Positions 1 through 5,053 of a stretch of DNA of 9,502 nucleotides are shown here, piece after piece. Both the position numbers and the translations under genes were made by a program. This DNA comes from an uncultured bacterium (GTDB lineage Bacteria; Actinomycetota; Coriobacteriia; Coriobacteriales; Coriobacteriaceae): contig CAJMMA010000062.1 of the NCBI GenBank assembly GCA_905214435.1, positions 1 to 9,502 of the forward strand. The letters are read 5' to 3'. Positions within the stretch are counted from its first letter, which is position 1, and each line of letters starts with the position of its first letter. The notes beneath the pieces were generated by a model. The model made no database searches. It was given only the letters and a program-made list of their open reading frames with translations, and was not told the DNA's origin.

Positions 1-221
1 GGCTCGATCTTGACGGGCGCACCGGCCTTGCGGATGGTGCCGAGGGCGCTGAGGGTGGCGTCATCGCCTATCGCCGCGACAACGGCTGGGCGTGTGTGAC
101 GAACTTCGGCGCAGCACCCGTGGAGCTGCCGGCGGGTAGGGTCCTGCTCACCTCATCACCGCTTGTAGACGGTGGGCTCGCGCAGGACAGCTCTGCCTGG
201 ATCATGCTCGGTGAGATGTAA
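1..221 (+). CDS. C-terminal fragment of a GH13-type alpha-glucosidase / oligo-glucosidase (5' truncated)
   Basis: An open frame (first complete codon at position 3) enters from the left edge and stops at TAA 219-221, giving about 72 residues. The readable tail includes VIAYRRDNGWACVTNFG, then PVELPAG and a last stretch ending IMLGEM. This pattern (a 'hot' R-R-x-x-G, a C-V-x-N-F-G strand, then V-x-LPAG-x-VLL-x-S) is the C-terminal beta-sandwich of actinobacterial family GH13 alpha-glucosidases, which hydrolyse alpha-1,4 or alpha-1,6 linkages of malto- or isomalto-oligosaccharides in the cytoplasm. The catalytic barrel lies outside the window, so the exact specificity (alpha-glucosidase, oligo-1,6-glucosidase or trehalose-related) cannot be decided. 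The following sequence contains no strong intrinsic terminator. The family assignment rests on recognition of the C-terminal domain only. Confidence 0.7.
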   Translation, partial: LDLDGRTGLADGAEGAEGGVIAYRRDNGWACVTNFGAAPVELPAGRVLLTSSPLVDGGLAQDSSAWIMLGEM

Positions 222-275
222 GGGCCTCTTGCGGCGAGCTTGCGTTTGCCTGCACCTTCCGTGGTGGTTGATGTC

Positions 276-293
276 TTCGCGAGGTTCGCGAGG
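276..293 (+). repeat. Tandem 9-bp repeat able to form a short hairpin
   Basis: TTCGCGAGG occurs twice head to tail (276-284, 285-293). Because TCGCGA is self-complementary, the two copies can pair as a 6-bp stem (277-282 with 286-291) around a GGT loop. It lies between the glucosidase stop and the tRNA promoter. No T-run follows immediately, so a terminator role for the glucosidase gene is possible but weak. Confidence 0.4.
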
Positions 294-302
294 GTATCGC
301 AA

Positions 303-349
303 AACTTTTCAAAAAAGTTCTTGCATAGGATGCGGGTATCACGTAAGAT
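303..349 (+). promoter_or_regulatory. Promoter of the tRNA-Gly/tRNA-Val operon
   Basis: A -35 element TTGCAT (321-326) and a -10 element TAAGAT (344-349) are separated by exactly 17 bp. The predicted start of transcription near 356 lies a few bases before the mature tRNA-Gly 5' end at 362. Just upstream is an AT-rich inverted repeat, AACTTTT (303-309) and AAAAGTT (313-319) around CAA, which could act as an UP-like element or protein site. Spacing and position relative to the tRNA make this the best-supported promoter in the window. Confidence 0.7.
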
Positions 350-361
350 TAATCCTCGTAA

Positions 362-437
362 GCGGACATGGCTCAGTTGGTAGAGCACAACCTTGCCAAG
401 GTTGGGGTCGCGGGTTCGAGCCCCGTTGTCCGCTCCA
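362..437 (+). tRNA. tRNA-Gly(GCC)
   Basis: A complete cloverleaf is visible. The acceptor stem GCGGACA (362-368) pairs with TGTCCGC (427-433), followed by discriminator T434 and an encoded CCA (435-437). The anticodon stem CAACC (388-392) pairs with GGTTG (400-404) around loop TTGCCAA (393-399), placing anticodon GCC at 395-397. The T-loop has the usual GGTTCGAGCC. It reads the abundant glycine codons GGC/GGT. It is transcribed with the tRNA-Val gene four bases downstream from the promoter at 321-349. Confidence 0.96.
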
Positions 438-440
438 TTT

Positions 441-515
441 GGGCGTTTAGCTCAGGGGGAGAGCGCTTCCCTGACACGGAAGAGGTCAGAAGTTCAAATC
501 TTCTAACGCCCACCA
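441..515 (+). tRNA. tRNA-Val(GAC)
   Basis: The acceptor stem GGGCGTT (441-447) pairs with AACGCCC (505-511), then discriminator A512 and encoded CCA (513-515). The anticodon stem CTTCC (466-470) pairs with GGAAG (478-482) around loop CTGACAC (471-477), giving anticodon GAC at 473-475, which reads GTC/GTT valine codons. The T-arm contains GTTCAAATC. The gene lies 3 nt after the CCA of tRNA-Gly and is followed by an intrinsic terminator, so the two tRNAs form a dicistronic unit. Confidence 0.96.
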
Positions 516-523
516 AATGTTCG

Positions 524-560
524 CAGCTCAGAGGCATCGCCTCTGGGCTGTTTTGTTTTG
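524..560 (+). terminator. Rho-independent terminator of the tRNA operon
   Basis: CAGCTCAGAGGC (524-535) pairs with GCCTCTGGGCTG (539-550) as a 12-bp stem with a single T-G wobble and an ATC loop, directly followed by TTTTGTTTTG (551-560). It starts 8 nt after the tRNA-Val CCA end. Stem, loop and T-run are all textbook. Confidence 0.92.
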
Positions 561-594
561 GTCGCCAAATGGGTCGCCAAATACGTCACCAAAT
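561..594 (+). repeat. Three tandem imperfect 12-bp repeats
   Basis: GTCGCCAAAT (561-570), GTCGCCAAAT (573-582) and GTCACCAAAT (585-594) recur with a 12-bp period, immediately after the tRNA terminator. Read on the minus strand in one frame they encode a repeated F-G-D-x unit (KFGDVFGDPFGDQNK), which then stops inside the terminator hairpin. Repeats of this sort beside a tRNA 3' end fit an integration scar carrying the tail of an integrase reading frame, but no start codon or catalytic domain is present, so that is only an inference. Confidence 0.6.
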
Positions 595-921
595 TTCGAG
601 TTTTTGATCTTCCGGGATGCCTCTCAGTAGTCATCCGAGGAAACTCTCATCTTCTCCGTTTGCATACACATATCTTTCAAGGATTCGTGCCGCGGTTGCA
701 TGAGGCTCGGCAAGGCATGACCGCAACATGTTGGTCAAGCATAATCTTTTGGATTCTTTTGGCGTGAGCGGCTTGGTTTTGGTAGGATTTGTCAGCGGCT
801 TGACTAAGGGGGTTTTATAACTGCCATGCAGGTAGCCGTGTTGGTAACGTTTTACCGACTTGTCAAATACCCCTCATTTTTAATGCGTCTGCAAAATGAC
901 CAATTGCTTTGACCTGCTGAA
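595..921. other. Non-coding, relatively AT-rich intergenic stretch
   Basis: No open frame here has a ribosome site, family motifs or codon use like the neighbouring genes. Visible details are a tandem ATTCTTTTGG-like repeat (744-762), a repeated AGCGGCTTG (767-775 and 794-802), and a TATAAC hexamer (816-821) without a properly spaced -35. TTTGACCT occurs near 908 and again near 937, and the second copy contributes to the nrdD promoter. Apart from these, no function can be assigned from sequence alone. Confidence 0.5.
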
Positions 922-937
922 ACACTATATGTTGTGT
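922..937 (+). promoter_or_regulatory. NrdR box 1 (operator of nrdD)
   Basis: ACACTATATGTTGTGT matches the published NrdR-box consensus acaCwAtATaTwGtgt at 15 of 16 positions. NrdR is the ATP-cone repressor that controls bacterial ribonucleotide reductase genes according to dATP/ATP. The box ends directly before the -35 hexamer at 938-943, and the gene downstream is a ribonucleotide reductase, which makes the assignment strong. nrdR itself is not in the window. Confidence 0.85.
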
Positions 938-967
938 TTGACCTAAAAAAAGAATACAGGATATAGA
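938..967 (+). promoter_or_regulatory. Predicted nrdD promoter
   Basis: A -35 TTGACC (938-943) and a -10 TATAGA (962-967) are separated by 18 bp of A-rich spacer. Transcription would begin near 974, giving a leader of about 220 nt before the nrdD ATG. The flanking NrdR boxes sit exactly where repression would block RNA polymerase. The start site itself is inferred. Confidence 0.6.
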
Positions 968-969
968 TG
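954..969 (+). promoter_or_regulatory. Degenerate NrdR box 2 over the -10
   Basis: ATACAGGATATAGATG agrees with the NrdR consensus at about 10 of 16 positions, with the central ATATAG block intact. Its start is exactly 32 bp after box 1, leaving a 16-bp gap. NrdR normally binds two boxes about three helical turns apart, so the spacing supports a weak second site overlapping the -10 hexamer. Alone the match would not be convincing. Confidence 0.5.
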
Positions 970-973
970 CCTC

Positions 974-1194
974 TTTGTCGTATGATAGATGGCGGACAGA
1001 GAACGAAGACCTTAACTGCCTCTTTTGAACGTGTCCTTGAACCGTTTGATCGGCTCCTGGGAATGTCCGCATGGAGGCTTATGGTTTATCGAAAACACAG
1101 ATTGCGCGACGGCGCCGCAAGACAGGGGCAAGCCCTGCCGGGCATCGTTTGGCTCTGAAGCGCAATGAGGCTACGATGCGAAAGAGGCAAGAGG
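974..1194 (+). promoter_or_regulatory. Long structured 5' leader of nrdD
   Basis: About 220 nt separate the predicted transcription start from the nrdD start. The last part can fold. CAGGG (1123-1127) pairs with CCCTG (1133-1137), and GCATCGT (1142-1148) pairs perfectly with ACGATGC (1173-1179), closing a 24-nt loop just before the ribosome site AAAGAGG (1181-1187). A stem ending two bases from the Shine-Dalgarno could modulate translation. I do not recognise a known riboswitch class here. Confidence 0.35.
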
Positions 1195-3417
1195 ATGAAG
1201 ATCATCAAGCGCAGCGGCACCGAGGTTGTCTTTGACATCGATAAGATCGTCAATGCCATCCGCGCCGCCAACTTGGAGGTCGAGGAGAGCTCTCGTCTAA
1301 CCGACCGCCAGGTGGTTTACGCGGCACAAAACGTCGCCGAGGCATGTGAGAACGCGGGCCACACCGTTTCGGTCGAGGAGATCCAGGATTTGGTCGAGGA
1401 CGAGATCATGCGTCTCGACTGCTACGAGGTTGCCCGCCACTACATCATCTATCGCTATGTCCAGAGCCTGAAGCGCCAGAAGAACACGACCGACGACAAG
1501 ATTCTGTCGCTGATCGAGTGCAATAACGAAGAGGTCAAGCAGGAGAACTCTAACAAGAACCCGACCGTCAATTCCGTCCAGCGCGACTATATGGCCGGCG
1601 AGATTTCCAAGGACCTGACTCAGCGTGTGCTGCTGCCCCAGGAGATCGTGGATGCCCACAATGAGGGCCTGATCCACTTCCACGATTCCGACTACTTTGC
1701 CCAGCACATGCATAACTGCGACCTGGTGAACCTAGAGGATATGCTCCAGAACGGTACTGTTATCTCGGGTACGCTGATTGAGAAGCCGCACAGCTTCTCG
1801 ACGGCTTGCAACATCGCGACGCAGATCATCGCCCAAGTTGCTTCCTCCCAGTACGGTGGCCAGTCGATTTCGCTGACCCATCTTGCCCCGTTCGTCGAGG
1901 TGAGCCGTCAGAAGATTCGCGGCGAGGTCGCCCGCGAGCTCGAGGAGCTCGGCGTTTCCGCATCTCCCGAAAAGGTCCGCGAGGTTGTTGAGGACCGCCT
2001 GCGTGACGAGATCCGTCGCGGCGTCCAGACGATTCAGTATCAGGTCGTGACCCTTATGACCACGAATGGCCAGGCGCCGTTCGTGACGGTCTTTATGTAT
2101 CTCAATGAGGCCCGTACGCCCCAGGAGAAGCACGACCTTGCCATGATTGTGGAGGAGACGCTTCGTCAGCGCTATGAGGGCGTTAAGAACGAAGCCGGCG
2201 TGTGGATCACCCCGGCGTTCCCCAAGCTCATCTACGTGCTCGAGGACGATAACATTCGCGAGGATTCGCCGTACTTCTATCTGACCAAGCTCGCCGCCAA
2301 GTGCACCGCCAAGCGCATGGTGCCCGACTACATCTCCGAGAAGAAGATGCGCGAGCTCAAGCTGTCTAAGGGCGAGACTGCCGGCAACGGCGATTGCTAC
2401 ACCTGCATGGGTTGCCGCAGTTTCCTGACGCCCGACCGTTCGGGCAACGGCTTTAACAATGTCGCCAACGCGCTGAACTATGACCCGACCAAGCCTAAGT
2501 ACTACGGTCGCTTTAACCAGGGTGTTGTGACCATCAACCTGCCCGATGTCGCGCTGAGCTCGCATCAGGACATGGATAAGTTCTGGAAGATCTTCGACGA
2601 GCGCCTTGAGCTGTGCCATCGTGCCCTGCTTTGCCGTCATGAGCGCCTGATGGGCACGCTTTCGGATGCCGCGCCGATTCTTTGGCAGTACGGCGCCCTG
2701 GCGCGTCTGAAGAAGGGCGAGACGATCGACAAGCTGCTCGTGGGCGGCTATTCCACCATCAGCCTGGGCTATGCCGGCCTGTATGAGTGCGTCAAGTACA
2801 TGACGGGTCACAGCCACACCGAGAAGGAGGGCACGCCGTTCGCCATGGCCGTCATGCAGCGCATGAACGACAAGTGTGCGGAGTGGAAGGCCGAAAGTGA
2901 TATCGATTTCTCGCTGTACGGTACGCCGTTGGAGTCGACGACCTACAAGTTCGCCAAGTGCCTGCAGCGCCGTTTTGGCATTATCCCGGGCGTGACGGAC
3001 AAGGGCTACATTACTAACAGCTATCACGTCCATGTGTCCGAGGAGATCGATGCCTTCGACAAACTTAAGTTTGAAGGCATGTTCCAGCAGCTTTCGCCGG
3101 GCGGTGCTATCTCCTACGTTGAGGTTCCCAACATGCAGGACAACCTCAAGGCTGTCATTCGCGTGATGCAGTACATCTACGACAACATCATGTACGCCGA
3201 GCTCAACACCAAGAGCGATTACTGCCAGGTGTGCGGCTACGATGGCGAGATCAAGATTGTCGAGGATGACGGCAAGCTGGTGTGGGAGTGCCCCAGCTGC
3301 GGCAACCGCGACCAGGAGAAGATGAACGTCGCTCGTCGTACGTGCGGCTACATCGGTACCCAGTTCTGGAACCAGGGTCGAACCGAGGAGATCCGCGACC
3401 GCGTGCTGCATCTCTAA
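1195..3417 (+). CDS. nrdD: Anaerobic (class III) ribonucleoside-triphosphate reductase, NrdD
   Basis: This glycyl-radical enzyme reduces NTPs to dNTPs in the cytoplasm under anaerobic conditions; its radical is installed by NrdG. The protein has 740 residues. An N-terminal ATP-cone (about residues 2-95, starting MKIIKRSGTEVVFDIDK) senses dATP/ATP. The catalytic barrel carries the thiyl-radical cysteine in MGCRSF (Cys407). The C-terminus has a zinc site of four cysteines, CxxC (677/680) and CxxC (699/702), and the glycyl-radical motif RTCGY with Gly718. I chose ATG 1195 over the in-frame ATG at 1165 because AAAGAGG lies 7 nt before it and the ATP-cone begins there; the upstream start has no ribosome site and falls inside a leader stem. 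It ends with tandem stops TAA-TAA. Two extra cysteines (401, 404) flank the active-site loop. Regulation by NrdR is likely from the boxes at 922-969. Confidence 0.97.
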   Translation: MKIIKRSGTEVVFDIDKIVNAIRAANLEVEESSRLTDRQVVYAAQNVAEACENAGHTVSVEEIQDLVEDEIMRLDCYEVARHYIIYRYVQSLKRQKNTTDDKILSLIECNNEEVKQENSNKNPTVNSVQRDYMAGEISKDLTQRVLLPQEIVDAHNEGLIHFHDSDYFAQHMHNCDLVNLEDMLQNGTVISGTLIEKPHSFSTACNIATQIIAQVASSQYGGQSISLTHLAPFVEVSRQKIRGEVARELEELGVSASPEKVREVVEDRLRDEIRRGVQTIQYQVVTLMTTNGQAPFVTVFMYLNEARTPQEKHDLAMIVEETLRQRYEGVKNEAGVWITPAFPKLIYVLEDDNIREDSPYFYLTKLAAKCTAKRMVPDYISEKKMRELKLSKGETAGNGDCYTCMGCRSFLTPDRSGNGFNNVANALNYDPTKPKYYGRFNQGVVTINLPDVALSSHQDMDKFWKIFDERLELCHRALLCRHERLMGTLSDAAPILWQYGALARLKKGETIDKLLVGGYSTISLGYAGLYECVKYMTGHSHTEKEGTPFAMAVMQRMNDKCAEWKAESDIDFSLYGTPLESTTYKFAKCLQRRFGIIPGVTDKGYITNSYHVHVSEEIDAFDKLKFEGMFQQLSPGGAISYVEVPNMQDNLKAVIRVMQYIYDNIMYAELNTKSDYCQVCGYDGEIKIVEDDGKLVWECPSCGNRDQEKMNVARRTCGYIGTQFWNQGRTEEIRDRVLHL

Positions 3418-3428
3418 TAACCATTCCA

Positions 3429-3568
3429 GGCCGCCCCGTAGCGAGGCCCCGGACCTTTACTCGCTATTTCGGACAGTCCTGGCTCACGAACAGGAGGCGC
3501 CACTGGCGCCTCCTGTTCGTGCGGAACTCATAGCGAGTAAAGGTCCGGGGCCTCGCTACGGGGCGGCC
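3429..3568. repeat. 140-bp nested palindrome (39-bp perfect inverted repeat enclosing a 17-bp hairpin)
   Basis: The left arm 3429-3467 and right arm 3530-3568 are exact reverse complements over 39 bp. Inside them a second perfect hairpin pairs 3485-3501 with 3505-3521 (17 bp, loop ACT). The 17-nt and 8-nt connectors (3468-3484, 3522-3529) are unpaired overall. The element begins 11 bp after the nrdD stop codon. Such perfect arms imply either recent arrival (a MITE- or REP-like element) or selection for structure. There is no T-run, so it is not a standard terminator, although it could stop or stabilise transcripts. I see no target-site duplication. Confidence 0.9.
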
Positions 3569-3729
3569 AAGTTGATGTAACTGAGATGCAGCACGTAGCC
3601 TGCTCGCTCCTCGAAGTTCTTAGCGGAAATGAGTTGACTTGCAACAACGCTTTGCTTGCGATGGCGGTTGAGCCGCAACCCAGTTTTTATTAGACCTCGA
3701 ACCCTATACTCGATGTTCGCTTCGTTCAT
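3556..3729 (-). CDS. Small hypothetical ORF (57 aa) between two inverted repeats, doubtful
   Basis: A minus-strand frame begins MNEANIEYRVRGLIKTG and ends NLAAP, with its TAG stop lying inside the right arm of the 140-bp palindrome. An AAGGG-like ribosome site lies 7 nt before the ATG. The product is basic in its first half (RLNRHRKQS) and has no recognisable domain, signal peptide or membrane segment. Codons AGG, CGA, CTA and ATA make it unlike the adjacent genes. It could be a real small protein, the residue of a mobile-element gene, or a chance frame within a repeated element. An in-frame ATG ten codons upstream (3759) would lie inside the second palindrome and has less support. Confidence 0.25.
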   Translation of the reverse strand: MNEANIEYRVRGLIKTGLRLNRHRKQSVVASQLISAKNFEERAGYVLHLSYINLAAP

Positions 3730-3746
3730 TGAGTTACCCTTTGCAT

Positions 3747-3830
3747 GAGGCCGGGACATATCGTCCCGCCCGCAGTTTCGCAGGCCGAAGGCCGAGAATG
3801 TTTGAGGACGGGATGATATGTCCCGGCCTC
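3747..3830. repeat. Second inverted repeat (22-bp arms) directly upstream of nrdG
   Basis: The arms at 3747-3768 and 3809-3830 are complementary over 22 bp with one G-T wobble, so they pair fully in RNA. The 40-nt loop contains a small GGCC-GAA-GGCC hairpin (3783-3793). The right arm ends three bases before the nrdG ribosome site (GGGAGAG, 3833-3839). A transcript crossing it would place a strong stem next to the nrdG start. It has no T-run. It may be a REP/MITE-type repeat or a translational control element for nrdG. Confidence 0.8.
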
Positions 3831-3845
3831 CCGGGAGAGTTACCT

Positions 3846-4427
3846 ATGAACTACGCGAACATTAAGTATTTCGACATTGCTGATGGAGAAGGCGTCCGCA
3901 CTTCTCTGTTTGTGAGCGGGTGCCGTCGTGGCTGCAAGAATTGCTTTAACTCCGTCGCGTGGGACTTTGCCGCGGGCGAGCCGTTTGATCGTGCCGTCGA
4001 GGACAAGATTATCGAGAGCCTCGATCATCCCTTTATTGACGGCCTGACGATTCTGGGCGGCGAGCCTATGGAGCCCGAGAATCAAGCGGGACTCGTTGAT
4101 TTTGTCGAGCGTGTTCGCGCGGCCTATCCAGCGGGGTCGGGGAAGACTATTTGGTGCTTCACCGGCGATGTGCTCGAGGAGCTTATGCCGGGAGGCCGCC
4201 ACCATACCGAGGTCACGGACCGTATCCTTGCCTGCCTCGACATGTTGGTGGATGGCCCGTTTGTTCAGGATCTGTATGATATCTCATTGCGTTTTAGGGG
4301 CTCGAGTAACCAGCGCGTGATCGATATGAACGCTACGCGCGCCCGTGCTGAGCGCGAGGGCGTTGCGCTTTGTGATGCGGTTGAACTTTGGCGTGATGAT
4401 CCGGTCTATTCGACCCATACTATGTAG
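3846..4427 (+). CDS. nrdG: Anaerobic ribonucleotide reductase activating protein, NrdG (radical SAM)
   Basis: NrdG uses a [4Fe-4S] cluster and S-adenosylmethionine to generate the glycyl radical on NrdD (Gly718 here). The protein starts MNYANIKYFDIADGEG and has 193 residues, somewhat longer than the roughly 155 of E. coli. The cluster motif CxxxCxxC is CRRGCKNC at Cys26, Cys30 and Cys33, the same positions as in E. coli NrdG. The SAM-binding GGEP motif is at 71-74. I chose ATG 3846 because GGGAGAG lies 6 nt before it and the family homology begins there; an in-frame ATG at 3729 would add 39 unrelated residues read from the inverted repeat. It is separated from nrdD by about 430 bp instead of the usual tight coupling, so it may have its own promoter or depend on readthrough of the palindromes. 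A possible promoter for the following folE lies just after its stop. Confidence 0.96.
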   Translation: MNYANIKYFDIADGEGVRTSLFVSGCRRGCKNCFNSVAWDFAAGEPFDRAVEDKIIESLDHPFIDGLTILGGEPMEPENQAGLVDFVERVRAAYPAGSGKTIWCFTGDVLEELMPGGRHHTEVTDRILACLDMLVDGPFVQDLYDISLRFRGSSNQRVIDMNATRARAEREGVALCDAVELWRDDPVYSTHTM

Positions 4428-4428
4428 C

Positions 4429-4459
4429 TTGTGGTCGATGCCGGAGGGCGTGGTACCAT
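4429..4459 (+). promoter_or_regulatory. Possible folE promoter
   Basis: TTGTGG (4429-4434) and TACCAT (4454-4459), preceded by TGG, are 19 bp apart, upstream of the folE ribosome site GTGAGG (4483-4488). The spacing is at the long end and both hexamers are imperfect, so this is only a candidate. The 66-bp nrdG-folE gap would also allow readthrough. Confidence 0.3.
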
Positions 4460-4493
4460 AGCGCGAACGTGAAATCGGAAAAGTGAGGCCCAG

Positions 4494-5051
4494 ATGGTCG
4501 ATCAGGAAAAAGTCGAGGCCGCCATTAAGCTATTGCTTGAGGGCATAGGCGAGGACCCAACTCGTGAGGGCCTGTTGGAGACCCCGGCGCGCGTTGCCCG
4601 TATGTATGGTGAGATCGCCGGCGGCATGGGCCAGAGTGCCGAGGAGCACCTGTCCAAAACCTTTGCCGTCGCTTCGAACGATTTGGTTATCGAGCGCGAC
4701 ATCACGTTCTATTCGCTGTGTGAACATCATCTGCTACCGTTTTATGGCAAGGCCGCCATTGGTTATATCCCTAACGGTCGGGTGGCTGGGCTTTCCAAGC
4801 TCGCCCGCACGGTTGAGGTTTATGCCCGCCGTCTGCAGCTGCAGGAGCAACTGTGTGCACAGGTTGCCGATGCCCTCATGGACTATCTCGCTCCCCAGGG
4901 AGCGATTGTGTTGATGGAGGCCGAGCATATGTGCATGACGATGCGTGGCGTGCAAAAGCCCGGCACCAAGACCGTGACGCTCGCTCGCCGCGGCGTCTTT
5001 GAGACCGATCCCGCGCTCGAGGAGCGTTTCTTTAGGATGTTGGGCCGCTAA
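4494..5051 (+). CDS. folE: GTP cyclohydrolase I (FolE, type IA)
   Basis: FolE converts GTP to 7,8-dihydroneopterin triphosphate and formate, the first step of tetrahydrofolate synthesis, in the cytoplasm as a toroidal decamer. The 185-residue protein has the family motifs EDPTREGLLETPARV near the N-terminus, SLCEHHLLPFYG, GLSKLAR and EAEHMCMTMRGV. The zinc ligands are Cys76, His79 and Cys147, with catalytic His78; their spacing matches E. coli FolE (Cys110, His113, Cys181). It is shorter than E. coli FolE mainly at the N-terminus, which is normal for the Gram-positive form. The start ATG has GTGAGG 5 nt upstream. It is followed after 2 bp by the HD-domain gene, suggesting translational coupling, and then folB. 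This is the canonical zinc enzyme, not the FolE2 (type IB) form. Confidence 0.97.
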   Translation: MVDQEKVEAAIKLLLEGIGEDPTREGLLETPARVARMYGEIAGGMGQSAEEHLSKTFAVASNDLVIERDITFYSLCEHHLLPFYGKAAIGYIPNGRVAGLSKLARTVEVYARRLQLQEQLCAQVADALMDYLAPQGAIVLMEAEHMCMTMRGVQKPGTKTVTLARRGVFETDPALEERFFRMLGR

Positions 5052-5053
5052 CC

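Noticed and set aside
561..594. CRISPR array or VNTR
   Set aside because: The unit is only 12 bp with 2-bp spacers and three copies, so there are no spacers of CRISPR length, and no cas gene is nearby.
558..767. Small plus-strand ORF after the tRNA terminator
   Set aside because: It has no ribosome site, starts in the T-run of the terminator, and its sequence is derived from the 12-bp repeats and AT-rich non-coding DNA.
789..821. Promoter from TTGTCA/TTGACT with TATAAC
   Set aside because: Spacings are 21 and 10 bp, both outside the usable range, and no gene begins in the appropriate distance.
967..1158. Possible 63-residue leader ORF between the nrdD promoter and nrdD
   Set aside because: It starts within the predicted -10, before the expected transcript start, with no ribosome site. 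Its product has no recognisable domain and the region looks like structured leader.
1732..3411. Long open frame (559 codons) on the minus strand opposite nrdD
   Set aside because: It is an antisense shadow of GC-rich nrdD codons; the product is a low-complexity Leu/Ala/Val/His-rich chain with no motifs, while the plus strand encodes a complete NrdD.
3429..3568. Intrinsic terminator of nrdD
   Set aside because: The palindrome is not followed by a T-run and is far larger than typical terminators. A transcript-stopping effect remains possible, but the label is not supported.
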